From the NCBI RefSeq assembly GCF_910592395.1, contig NC_088325.1:11908109-11972108 (forward strand): a stretch of DNA of 64,000 bases, read 5' to 3'. A program made the position numbers and the translations under genes. The stretch's first letter is position 1; each line of letters begins with the position of its first letter. Shown one piece after another: positions 13,216 to 25,202 of the stretch. Origin of the DNA: Lineus longissimus. Taxonomy: Eukaryota; Nemertea; Pilidiophora; Heteronemertea; Lineidae. The notes under the pieces were generated by a model. It was not told the DNA's origin. It saw nothing but the letters and a program-made list of their open reading frames with translations, and did not search any database.

Positions 13216-14338
13216 TACTCTATCCTGTTTGGTAGCCAAAAATGAATCAAACACATTACTGATACCCACAGTTACAAAAGAAAGCTCATAAACCAGTTAA
13301 TGAAAGCACCCCACAATGAGAAAAAATCATGCAAAAATGCTTCATCTCTTTAGAACTGACATCAGATTTTCAGGTAAGTGTTTCTTACTCTAAGTGCTTT
13401 TTCTTGCTGGCAAATCACTTGGGCGCTATCATGCAGAATCGTATAATCTTCACAGAATTATAAAGTAATAGAACATGTCGAAGCCCAAGGCTACAATTTA
13501 TGGTTTCTTTCATTCAAACCACAAACATTCAAAGACGGCTCAAAATGGAAATGATGCATGTTACCATGTCAGTCCCGAGGTGATTTGAGTTGTAAAAAGA
13601 GTATCATGAGTGACATGGGTATCTAATTTACTCATCCATTCATTGGATTCAACATTTAGCGTTTTGATTTTTATCACTTTTTATCACGTTTTCATTTCTG
13701 ACTAATATATCAATGGTTTGCACCAGCACTGCTGGTAGTTGATTAGGTTGTTTCTTGGCCATAGTCACTATTCTATACCAGTTATGAGTTGTCATATTGA
13801 CTTTTGGCACTGGTCCTTTTTAGATGTTAAAGTTAACCCTTTCCCTGCGGAAGCCATATTTGGCGACATGCCCCAGCACTTGCTTTGCCACTGAAAAATA
13901 TTTTTACCGGTTTTACCCACCGACAAGAGATCATTTTGTTGTACATAGCAGCCATTAGATGCAATTTCAATTGCTTGTTTGCTATTACCTTAAAGTTGAC
14001 CTGCCATACTTTTTCAAATTTCCTTATTACTTATTGTCAAAGGCTTGACTGAATCAAAGAGGGTACCCTCCTATCATGATCAGCTTGGTTTAAAAATTAA
14101 CTGTTTACAACAGAACAAGAAGTAATTTAATTCCCTTTGTGTTTCCATTGGAATGAGAAATTACCAGGGTTTGTCTCCTTGTCACAGCTGATTACACCAA
14201 AACCAAGTCTCAATGTTTTCAAAACAAGAGGTCTGTAGGCGACATTATTCCATTTGACTTAATTTTCTGATCCGATCCAGCTTAGAGACAGGTGAAAGTG
14301 ATCAACCTTTTGAACCCGAGGTGCCATATTTTCACAGT
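13216..14338. other. No gene seen
   Basis: AT-rich. A 'ttaaccctttccctgcgg' stretch at 13834 resembles the starts of other short blocks near 49960 and 51400, but the similarity is too short to call a repeat. Confidence 0.45.
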
Positions 14339-14450
14339 ACAGTGAAACCTCTCTATTAAGGACACCCTTGTAACTGACAAATGCTGCCCCAAATGCACTG
14401 TCCTGAGTAGAGGGTTTCCTTAATAGAGTGGTGTCCGCTTAGGGAGGTTA
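14339..14450 (+). mobile_element. Palindromic 'AAACCTCT' repeat, copy 2 (MITE-like)
   Basis: The left side reads acagtgaaacctctctatta followed by aggacaccc. The right side carries the same motif inverted (cctta(a)atagagtggtgtcc, then gggaggtta). Both ends therefore present the CCTCTCTATTAAGGACACC motif on opposite strands, giving a palindromic element of about 112 bp. Related copies lie at 7556, 40988-41143 (inverted) and 52993. I did not find an unambiguous target-site duplication. Confidence 0.6.
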
Positions 14451-15349
14451 CAAAGTATTTGTTGGAACCACCCATGGCCCTCCATGTCATTCACTGTCAT
14501 AATATTCACCAATTCCCTTGTAGCGATCATCTGAGCTACTGTCAACACAAAAATGCAGAACACTCAACTTGCATTGGCTTTGACAAAAAACTGGGAAAAT
14601 TGTAAATGTCACAATTCTGGACTCCTCCACCAGCCATGAGTTATAATCCCCAGACAAAAACAACACGGAATCCATAAAATTATTTTTGGAGCGTAGGGGG
14701 ATAGTCAACAACAACAACGCAGTTGACTACGATGCAGTAATGCACAACAAATAACCTATTGGCTTTGATAAAAACTCTGGGAAGACCCATATGGTCCTGA
14801 GGGACCTTTCTGTCTTGAGATAATGCCCACAGTGCCCAGGTGAAAGAGGAAGAAAACATCACTGATTCATTGATGCAAACGGATGGATGTATCGGAGAGT
14901 GGCGAGCTCCTGTGAGTGAGGAAAAACATGAAGGAGAACATGGTGATATTATCATAGCAATATCGTCATGTTTGTTGGGAGTACCCATTTGAAAAGAAGC
15001 AATAACAAGAAGAAGCTGGGTCCTAGGAAGCTTTTAGGTGGCTCTTGATACATTGCACATCAAATAACTTACAAATCCCGCGGGAAGGTTAAGGGGAAAC
15101 CAACAACACTTTGTGGAGAATGGGGTAAAAAGTGCCTTGCTTTTGCATCAACCTTGTGACCGAGAGTGTCTCATACATCTAGAGTTTGTGCTTTATCATT
15201 TTCAGTTTAAAAGACCAAGAAATGATAAACATGATAAAGAACTGTCCGTGAGAATTAAGTGTAACCAAAAGCACGACTTAGAAGTATTGTGATTTTGGTG
15301 TAACTAAGGAAGCCCTGCTCATTTCAGTTGTATCTTCAAGAGCTTTCAC
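14451..15349. other. No gene confirmed; possible intron
   Basis: Minus-strand open frames at 14487-14717 and 14680-14988 overlap and lack convincing splice borders. If the exon candidate at 15350-15713 is real, this would be the intron downstream of its donor. Confidence 0.3.
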
Positions 15350-15713
15350 CTGTGTTGCCAGACCAGTGTCACCAATGTGATGGTGACTAAGAGGAACACT
15401 CAGACCGACCTTGGTCTGGGTTAAGTCGAGACCCGAGACAAACTGACGGATGCCTAATATGTTTTCTACAAAAACTCGACGGCCAGGAAAGTGAACTCTC
15501 ACAAGTGAGTGTCGCTGATATAAAAAGACGGCAGCAATTTCCTCCAAAAATCGCAGAGGCAAACTGACCGCCATGTGCACTTTCTGGAAGGAGAAATGCA
15601 CTGTGAGTGTCTGGTTTGCAGCCAGTCTTGTTCCACTTTCATTAACATGGTATGGATTTCCGACTAAGTAAATGTTGGTTGTTTTCCTATTCATGGTTGA
15701 ATGGAGATTTAAC
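15350..15713 (-). CDS. Exon candidate, unrecognised protein
   Basis: A minus-strand frame open for 163 codons (15278-15769) contains a well-bounded internal exon. The acceptor is a pyrimidine-rich tract ending ctgctctcag just before 15713; an alternative, tttatgcag, would start the exon at 15740. The donor is CAG|GTGAAA at 15350/15349, close to the metazoan consensus and in phase 0. The encoded stretch of about 121 residues has mixed composition, one plausible N-glycosylation site (NQT) and alternating hydrophobic positions suggesting beta structure. An extracellular beta-sandwich is conceivable, but I do not recognise a family. No partner exons were found nearby. Frame length alone would be expected about 0.1 times by chance, so the call rests on length plus splice signals. 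Confidence 0.3.
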
Positions 15714-16357
15714 CTGAGAGCAGGAGGTTGCTCCAGTAATCTGCATAAACATTGTAAACATTGTTGCATGCTCCCAACCCGCCAGAGATATGCCCATGTC
15801 CCCTCCCCAATGCTGCAGTTTTAAAGGGGGCCACTGCTTGCACCTATATTCCAAAATGACCCCCACCTTGGGAATTGCCCAACACATTTTGACCCCCCCC
15901 CTCCCATCTCGGGGCCTATGAAACTTATATATCAGGGAAAATAAGTTCAACTGGTGACCATTGTTTAGTTCGAATCAACTTATTTCCGAAATCTACAAAA
16001 TATACCACCTGTGATAATGTTGTGGTTGACAGTAACAAGCTAGGAACTGTTTAGAAAGACTCGCTAAAATGTTGGATGTGTAGACCAGACAGGTGAATGT
16101 ATCTTAAACTCCTCAAGGCAGTTTTTTAACTGAACATGCATCTTTAGCATTTGAAGAAGCCCAGGTGAAAGATAACATGGTAACATACATTACTAAACAA
16201 TTTATAGTAAACTGGAGGTTATCAAACAGGCTTGAACATGTTGAAGGGCCCAGAGCAGTCTGCCTAAGGCCAATGATATATTCAAATACTCTAGTTTCAC
16301 CGAGCTAAGACTGTTTTAGAAATTTCAGAGACTGACAACTGTGACCTTTAAAAGCAA
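15714..16357. other. No gene; C-rich patch
   Basis: The interval 15780-15920 is unusually C-rich on the plus strand and ends in an 8-9 base C run near 15894-15902. The rest is AT-rich with no coding signal. Confidence 0.4.
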
Positions 16358-16670
16358 GTCAAATCAAAAACCCGGGTATTATGTCATGTAGTCTCATTAG
16401 AAGTATTGACAGTATAAATTTCATCGTTCTAGCGATCAGAGTTCATGAGATATTGACAAAATAAGGTTTCCAAAGATGGCTGCCCGGAAAGTAGGTCAAA
16501 TGGCGATGTTTTTTTGTGTGTCAAGCTATAAGACACGCACACACCAAGTTTCAACTTTCTAGACTCAACAGTGAGAAAACGTGTCACCATTGTTGACGGA
16601 CAACGGACGACAAACGACAGATGCGAACGATGGACAAGACGTGACAACATAAGCTCACCCAGGATAAGGT
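16358..16670 (+). repeat. Dispersed repeat family D, copy 1
   Basis: This segment starts with gtcaaatcaaaaaccc. It contains accaagtttcaa, 'gagaaaacgtg(t)cacca' and a run of gacgga/acggacgac motifs, and ends 'aagctcaccc'. The same blocks occur in the same order at 31406-31641. The two copies are diverged and differ by insertions in the middle. I recall similar sequence being abundant in several marine invertebrate genomes, but its class is not clear from the sequence. Confidence 0.6.
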
Positions 16671-19600
16671 AATTTTACTACAAATACTATCACACTACAC
16701 CTAGCAGGCTGGGGGCAATCACTTGAAATTACCCAGAGATAACACTTCAGCAACATCCTAAACTACAAATAGGTTGATCAAACAGACACCGACAAAATGC
16801 AAGTTTAGAGAAAGAGCAACAATTTGACATTTCTCAGCGTTCAACAATTAAACTATCAATGAACAGACTATGTTATTTTTGCGCATCAGGACGAGAAAAC
16901 ATTCATGATTGTTGCAAATTGACTTATCTGACTCAGTTGTTTTCAAACTAGCTACTGTACATACCTGAAAAATAAAAAAGATCCACATAAGATGTCAGAT
17001 GAGTGGTCGTACCAAACATTGATACAACAAAATTTACAACAATAATAATCGTTTCACATATCAACTTCTAAAAGATTGAAATGGATACAAATAAATTTCT
17101 GTTGACTTCTTGAAAGCAGCAGTGTATGGTACTATAATCAGGGAAAAAATGTGTGGAAAAAGGGTGAACTCCTGATGGAGTGCTTGGTCAATTAGTGTAA
17201 AATCCTTGCCAAAAAAAGACGAGAGTCGACCATAGATGTTGATTGCCTGACCAAAGGGGGTACATATTTTACATTGACCGAACAATCACACTTAGCCACA
17301 CTGCATCTGACGATTATTTTCAAACCCAGTCATTTCAATAAGTTCTCAAGTCTCTCATATAAGCTTACCAAGTCAGTTTGATTGGAAACACGATGACACA
17401 TTTCTCCAATTAAACATAGTTTGTTTCAGGTTTTTGATTCACCTGACTTTACTTTATTCAGGTGAAGCAGGAAACCCTAATGTCATTATGAACATCTTGA
17501 ACAGATCTAATGCTTATTGTATATGTATAGGTCTTGGACGTTTTGGATGTTTATTGATATCCAACCATGGGATGTAAAAGCTTGGGTCAACCTCTTATTG
17601 GTTTAGTTCACAATTCGGCATAAGGGTAGAGGGGTCAGCCCTGGTCAGCCATTGAGGACATGCTGACACAGTTAAACCATGTGAGTGCCAAGTCTGTGAA
17701 ACAAAGGGCATCATTTTTAACCCTCTTGCAACTTCTGATGATATGGACTGCCCTGGAGATCAAAAAATTTCAACAGCAATCTGATGTATTTATCCAATGT
17801 TAAAGATGACTGAAATGTTTTTCAACAAGCAGGAAGCACATCTGCTTTCAAAGATTACAGGACATGAAATATTGCCGCAAAAAAACTCAACCTAGGAAAG
17901 CATTTCTTGGATAAACTTTATCTGTACCTGTGAACTCTGTTTTTGCTCTGGGTAATAGGAAAGTGATAGCAAGTTCTTTCATCATCAATTAACATGTTTT
18001 TTCACCATATCAGCTGTAGTATGGCCTCTTTGTGATTCACCTGGGTTGTAAGATTTCTTTGCGGAAATGGTGAATTAGTGAAATTCGAGAAGACAAGATG
18101 AACAGCTACCACGGAAATAATGTGTTAACAAACTATTTGTTGATTGCCCCAAATTACCAATGGTAAAAAGTATGTTCCAGCAAAAAAAATTGGAACGAAA
18201 ACTAATATTTACAGTATAAAGAGAATTAGTAGTGTTGAGTAGGTCAAGAATTTTTGTAAACATTTCCGATACTTTGTGATGTGATTAATTTTTAAGAGAC
18301 TTCTGGTCAAATGATCGACATCATTAAAGCAAAATGCATTAAGTATATTATTTTAAGATGATATACTGCACATTGCTACATTTAAAAGGAAAACGTTACA
18401 GACATTGAAAAGTAAATAAACTTCTTTCTTGTCAGATTCCATCTCTCAAGTTGAAACATAACAGCACACTTTGACATAATGTACAAATCAATTAATGAGG
18501 GCAAAGGGTGAACTTACATTGTATTATCAAATATATGTTACCTTTTTAGAATCAAAACACTTTTTTTCTGGAGAGAAATTGATTAAAAGTGCATGGGAAA
18601 AGGATATGTTTAGTCTACAGTGTTTGACATTTGATTTATGAACATACAGCACTGGTCATCTGTAACATCATGTATCCAAATGTTCAGCCCATGCACATCA
18701 AATGGAATGGGTTGTTGTGAAAATGAGAAACAGAAACGAGAAATGAAAAACAGAAATGAAACAGAGAAGGTGACATCGTATGTGTTGTCTAGTTCCGAGT
18801 CTTGTCATAAGGTGTCGTATCATGGAAGTTGTACATGCAATTAGCACTTTCCACAGCCATCAGCAAGCCTGAAGGGTGAAACAACATTGAAATTTTGCTT
18901 TAAGGATTCTTTGTGTAAGCAAACCTTGTCTGTTAGTGCATTTCCATGACTTCACACAGCCCGTCTGGCAGTCAATGACTGATTAAGATGCAAACGTTCA
19001 TGTGTAAATTTTCTACCAAGGGACAAGGCCGACACTGTGTCTCATAAAGTATAACTTACAGTATATCAGCATAGTGAATTCATCAAACAGAGTCAATGTG
19101 GGAGTTCATTTGAAACCAGATTCTCACACCTTTAATGATATCAGATGGCAATTAGGATGTGATCCAGATTTGATTGAAACATTATAAAGAATTGCTTAAT
19201 CATTACGTAGCTTTTCACATTGTTTCATACGATTTGCATTGGCATTTCGATTTGTAATTATCAAGGCACATTCACCAAACACAGTGAATTTCCACAACAC
19301 ATTTTCATTTACTTCTTACATGTCTTAACAATTTGAGATCTGGTCGGAGGGATGTCTATGTATCCCCAGGTATGATCAGACTGAGCTCACACAATGATTT
19401 TTGTAACATTTTGGGAAAAAATTGTCCGTCCTATATCACCTGAGGTACGGTTAAACAGCATTGATTAGCCTCAACCAAGGGTCACATCAGGGAGTCGGTG
19501 TCAAAATGGCTTACTCAAATTAAGAAATGGAAACTTTTACTGAAGATCACAAGAAGGACAAGAAATTAATTAACCTTTGGCTAAGTTAAGCTTCAGACTC

Positions 19601-19680
19601 CAGAGGTGATAGCAACACAATTGAATTAAGATTTGGCAGGATGAGCAGTTTGTCATGTCTGCAGGGGAGCCTCATACATA
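16671..19680. other. No gene seen
   Basis: AT-rich unique sequence. There is a short hairpin (ttcacctga...tcaggtgaa) near 17440-17466 and a purine-rich low-complexity stretch at 18722-18768. No open frame exceeds 75 codons. Confidence 0.5.
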
Positions 19681-20070
19681 AAGCCTTGTGGTTAACACTG
19701 CTGGCCACAATGCATTAGGGCCCAGGTTTGATCCCGAGGAGAACCCGGGATTGTACATTGTATTTCTCGATGAATTGGCATGGTTTTCGAGATATTACAA
19801 TTCCTGGCTCTTCACCCGAGTCCTTCAAATGAGACTTAGACCAAGGTTCCTTGAAAGTGGTGTCTGTGCCAGGGTAGGTAAAGGACCCCACCAAATAAGG
19901 AACATGAGTAGCTTGTTAAGACGGAGTCTCTAAGCCAATGAACACAACTGGTACCAAAATGCCTAACTGTAGTGGCATGCAAAATGGCCCTCACCACCTT
20001 GGAGGAAGAATAAGCCCTCTGAGTGCAGAGCGAACGCTGAAGAAAAAAGAACTCATGCCTGTTTAGTTTC
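19681..20070 (+). mobile_element. SINE-like repeat, family S, copy 2
   Basis: A tRNA-like head (gtggttaacactg as A-box-like, caggtttgatcccg as B-box-like at 19721-19735) leads into a longer middle than copy 1. It then shares the body blocks gaccccaccaaataaggaacat, caactggtacc, gtagtggcatg and ccaccttggagga. It ends with gagtgcagagcgaa, which matches copy 3. This is the most complete copy, at about 390 bp. Confidence 0.7.
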
Positions 20071-20810
20071 AATCTATTGTCTTGACTAAAAGGCCAAGGT
20101 GTTAGTTGAGTTTCTTTAGATGGTCTTGTGTTTCATTCTATTTGAGGGGTCGTAATTCCCTGACAAAAGCCCAGACTCAGAGAATAGATATCACTTTACC
20201 TAGTTGCATTCGCCCAAAGACTTACTTTATGCAACAAGGAATTACAAGGCACAAAGGTTTCGAAGCATCTACATGTATGCAGACAAAAGGGTGTGAGTAC
20301 AGCAAGGAGTGCTCCGAATCTGAAACTGGCAGAGGAAATCGAGACTCTTGCAAGGATTACACCTAAGACGAATCAACCTAGAACTTCTAAGACTGCTTAG
20401 CCATCGACTTGTACAGTTGAAATCTGCACGATACACCTACACAAAGGAAGCTGTTTTTTGTCATATTTGCTCCTTACTGTACAAACAGGAGCCCACACCC
20501 TACTGACTGAATCCACGCCCTCGAGTCAGACCCATCTGAGACAGCAAGGAAGCTGTCCATGCCTAAAAGTAACGGACCCTACTGATGAGATTTGAGACAG
20601 TCAAAAAACGTAAATATGTTTTTGCTTGATATCAGTAAGACCGACCTTTGCTCTTCACCAGAAAGACAGACAGACAAACAGGACCTGCCATTGAAGTCTG
20701 AACCATCAATGACTGAAAGCAAAATTTGTTTATATACTAAAGGTATCAGACATTACTAATGATATTTTACGACAATCAAGAGATTCAGCCCTGCTTTCTT
20801 GATAAAGGCA
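20071..20810. other. No gene seen
   Basis: Spacer between two family S copies. An 86-codon open frame at 20106-20366 has no recognised motif. Confidence 0.45.
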
Positions 20811-20970
20811 GATCACTAGGTCAATAAACCCAATTGGCACCTATATGTAGTGGAAATGAAACACTCATCCCACCTTGTAGGAGGAATACTCTCTGGAGAT
20901 GTACACTAAGTGCAGAGCAAATGGTGAAGATGAGAAAGCCCTGCACTCCTACACATCGCCTAGAAACCAC
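20811..20970 (+). mobile_element. SINE-like repeat, family S, copy 3 (5' truncated)
   Basis: Only the 3' body is present: aacccaattggcacc, gtagtgg, catcccaccttgtaggagga, atactctctggaga and aagtgcagagcaaatggtga. Loss of the 5' end fits incomplete target-primed reverse transcription. Overlapping open frames on both strands here are shadows of the repeat. Confidence 0.7.
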
Positions 20971-22987
20971 TCTGGCAGATTCTGTGAATGGTGAAAGTTC
21001 CCACTCAGCAGGCCTACTGTGCAAGCTAATGGACAACCCATCAGCATGACTGGACAAGGATTAATTAATTCCTCATAGTTATTAAGTATTAGTCACTTAA
21101 TATGGACCCCATCTATCAATATTACTGTCATCACAAATGATGACGTTAATGAAGACGGGAAGGGGAAAGGGCTTCATTCATACTCCACGGTAATCCCTGC
21201 ACAAAAGGCTTTTCTGGCCATGGGGTACGTTAGAGGAGGGAATCACGACACGATGCCACACTTTTGCGTGTCAAGAAGTCTGTTCGTGTTGTCTCTAATG
21301 AACATATACAAGTCATCTTTAAGTAGCCTACACATTATGTGCAGTGCCGCCATAATAGCTGGCATACACAGGGTCTAAGATGGTGTAACATGATGACACC
21401 AAAGGGCCATTCAGCAGTGCTAAGAATCCACATTCTCCTTCAATTGGATACATCCTCAGTGCGGTCAGCATTCATTGCACACGACTCACAGCAAACTGGG
21501 TAAATGTAGTCTATCAATGAGAAAAGGAGAGAGACCCCAGAGAAGCACAGAGCAAATTCCCAGCCAATGATGACCATTGCAGATGTCATTTCCCCTCTGC
21601 CACTGACAACGCCCAACTTGCTTACATGGTCAAGGCCATGATGTCCTTGCAATTCCCAATAGCAACAGAGTGAGATAAGAGCGTCATGAAATTGGAAAGT
21701 GATGAATAGAAAATGACAATCTCTTTGTGACAACATGAGCTATCATCAGTTGTTATTGATGTGTCATCGGTCAATTGTCGCCTGGGACCATGACAAATTT
21801 GAGAGAAAAAAGGACCACAGACAAGCTGGCTTTCGTTTTGAAGACTGAACAATAGCAATATAGAAGCTTAGAGTCAGCACTTATCACGAACTGGACTCCA
21901 AATAGACTTAAATTCATATGCTACCAAATGACATCACTTGCGTCAATCCCTACAGAACTCTATGATGGAGGCTGGCTAAACTACTTTCAGTTGAAAGAAG
22001 AACTTGCTCCACACTAAGCCACAGATTGCACATCACCAGTCATTCTCGTAAATGACCAAAGAAGGCCTTTCATTTTCACAACCAGCAATCTGAATCTTGT
22101 CCTGGCAAATGATCATTATCGAAAATGGATGTGACGGTGGTCACTTAAAGGTATTAGTCGAGCTGCCCCAATCTAGGATTAACAAATTGGGGATAAAGAG
22201 CATGGGCAGAAAATGGGTCTTTAATGGCAGCTGATGGTGATACAGCAAAGAAACATAACACCAAAGGCAAACAGTTAGTAAAAGTGCCTCGAACATGTCC
22301 AAAAAGAGATTTATCAATTGGTAACTAGGTCTGTTTGCTCTCATTGCGATCCCTCTTAACCCTTCTGCACAAAGATGATCATTGCTCCTCCCTGCAGCAA
22401 AGGCAACTAGGATTTCGACCCCTTGCTTGTATTTTGATTCCAAGGAGTCATGTCACAAGTATGCTAACACCTAATTGTTCTGAGTCACAAGACCTCGGGA
22501 CAGGTGGGAGAGAACAAAACATGTTCATCAAAAGATCACAGATTTTGGATCATGTTCACTCAAATGTAAATATTTGGTCGGTGATGGGCAATAATCTTCA
22601 AAGTTTCTTTATATAATACTGCTTGCATGAAATCAATTAGTATTGCTGATCTCTTAATCATGTTAATGGCTAGGCTTAAAATCATACCAGGGCACTGAAT
22701 AAGTATTTTTAATGATTTCTGTTCATCCATCAAACCCTATGGCGATTCATGAATGCATTATGCTATGCATTTGCAAAAATTAATCACAATCAAGGGATTG
22801 ACGTTGATGCATTAGCATTCAGTCCACAAAAAAAGTATAATTTCTACCAGAACATTGACTTAGCAGTGTCCATTATCCATATCATCCAGTTGCTTTCACT
22901 AGGGCGATAACCACATGACCAATAGGAATGGCATCATGATAAACGTTAGTTGTAGAATAACTTGGATTCAAATTGTATCCTGTTATT
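20971..22987. other. No gene seen
   Basis: AT-rich. Minus-strand frames at 21440-21736 and 22141-22443 (98 and 100 codons) are within chance expectation and were not recognised. Confidence 0.45.
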
Positions 22988-23110
22988 GATTTAGGGGGCT
23001 GCGCAAGTGGCATGCCCACATTTTCGGCAGAGATCAAAGATTCTTTAGACCACCTATCCCCACGAAGCAAAGAACTACTTCTAATTTAGCCCTCAGATTC
23101 CTTGAAGACA
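22988..23110 (+). repeat. Dispersed repeat family E, copy 1
   Basis: The blocks gatttaggggg, ttttcggcagagatcaaaga, 'tttagaccacct', 'gaagcaaagaact' and 'tagccctcagat' recur in the same order at 30652-30775. Similarity runs for about 120 bp, at about 70% by eye. Confidence 0.65.
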
Positions 23111-25078
23111 ACTATTTGGCCTTTAAATTTCCAAACTGATCACGGGTGCTGAAGATGACATCAAACGTGCTGGACCACTTTGCTCTACAGATAACAACAT
23201 GATGCAATCGCGAATCAGAACACAACTCAAGCATTGTCCAAAACCCAAGGACGGCTATTGGCCACTCCAGATGATGAAAGCGTCCTTATCATATTACAAA
23301 GATTGAAAACGATATTAGACGTGCTGTATCAGCTAAATCATGGCATCGAGCTACTTTCAGACAATTGTTAGAGGAGCATAACAATGCACAATGCAATGGT
23401 AACTAGCATTGTTAGCACGCTAAAGACTAAAGTGAGTTCAAAGTAAGAAGAACTGAGAATACATCCATCTTACATTGCAGTGTACACACATTTCAGTTCT
23501 CTCAGGGTGAAATAAAGCCTGAAGGACTTTTCGACTTGCTTGAATGAAATTCCTTCACATTTATCAGTAGTTCTAGACAAATCTGATCTCTTCTTGACAT
23601 GGACTCATCTCGTAAATAGCATTGTTGAGTTGACTGATGATACTCATTACAAAGTGACTACAAGCTACGTTGGTTTGATAACGTTGGTTGCATCCGCGCC
23701 GAGGGGTATAATCCATGTTGATCCAGTCCACTTGATCAAGCTTATTAGCGTTGGCGATTCCTCGATGACCAAACCCACAAATTAGCCGTGAGTCATGAAG
23801 CGAGTTGACGATTGTTTGAAACCATCAGGAGTCAGGTTTAGAATTGTCCGGAAGGTCGGATGCAGCCGCTGTTTGAACTTTCATGCTACGGCAGTCGAAT
23901 GAAAGTTGGTGCCACATCAAGTCTGTTGTAACATATAAAGGGGTAGGGGGAGAGTGATAGGCCCTCAATTTCAATGATGGAAGCCTCAATATCGTGTTTG
24001 CCGCCATGTTTTAATGGTTAATGCTCTACAGGTGAAATTTTCACATGCTTTTAAGCTTGTGTCAGACAGTCCTTTTGGAAAATTGCGAAAAAAAGCAAGA
24101 AAAACCTTTCCGGTTTACTAACCAGGCAAGGATTCTGTGTGATGTTGTCTCTTGCATGTCAACGGAGATTGACATTAATCCACGTGGAAGAATAATGAAA
24201 CGATCCTGGTAATTAGTTATAAGAAACTAACGAGCAGAGCTAATGAGACGCTTTTATGAATAAGTTGCAGACATGGCTGCAGGACATTTTGACCAAACCC
24301 CATACTTCCGACATCATTCACGAAATTCGTGTGGACATTACTGTTATTGCGATGTTGGTTTAGGTCATCTCATCAAGCATGTCAAGATATGTCATAACAA
24401 CTAGCACATGAATATATTGACGATTGACGTTGGTTGAGTTATGATAGCAGTAAATTAACTACACTTAACTCCATGTAACAAAAGTTTTTTTAATTTGCGC
24501 CTCAAGTGATATCATTGCTGGATTGAACCCAATACCAACATTAACAAGCTTTCAATTATATGCAGGCAAGTATATTCATCGATCCCAGCAGCACTAGGTA
24601 TCCAGTTCTCCTCTTTGTGGCCATCGGTCGGCTGCTTTCATGAATTCCAAGCTTTGGCAAAGATTGCCAACAGCAATTACTGATGAATGCCTTGGGTACG
24701 AAGTCCCCTTAAACCGACTCCTTCAATGGAATAACAATTCTTATCTTGTGCCAACAAACTTTCTGCCAAAAGACAATGAGAGACGATACAGCAAAAGTCG
24801 ACTTGGCCAACCAACCAGTCATCTGAGTAATTAGACATCATTAATTAATGACCATGCCTAATGGGGCAGTGTTTATGAATGGGGAGAATGAGACTAAGGG
24901 GCACTGGTGATGGAACACAGCGCTTATTGTTTCTAGTCCAAGAATAGATCACGTTTTTCATATTTGATGACGGAATGTCAGAGATACCGTGGGGTAAGTT
25001 TGTGTCATGGAATTGGTATTTTAGTACATTGGCAAAGACTTTGGGCGAGTATCCACCCAGCAACTCCAAAGGAACTGA
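23111..25078. other. No gene; candidate regulatory patch
   Basis: No coding signal. The interval 24140-24260 has clustered TAAT/ATTA cores in unique-looking sequence and could be an enhancer, which is untested. The rest is AT-rich. Confidence 0.35.
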
Positions 25079-25202
25079 TTCCACTAAAGCGGGAAACTGC
25101 TTTCCACAGGCTTTGTGGTCAATTACAGTAACTGAGCCTATGAATTACATTAAATTAAATCCCCTACCTGCATTCACCAGCTGTTTCCCGCTTTAGTGGA
25201 AA
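25079..25202. mobile_element. Short inverted-repeat element, 19-bp perfect arms
   Basis: The left arm ttccactaaagcgggaaac (25079-25097) is matched exactly in inverted form at 25184-25202, and similarity continues inward for a few bases (agct/tgct). The whole is 124 bp. No target duplication is obvious at the borders. It is compatible with a MITE, a foldback element or a strong RNA hairpin if transcribed. Confidence 0.65.
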
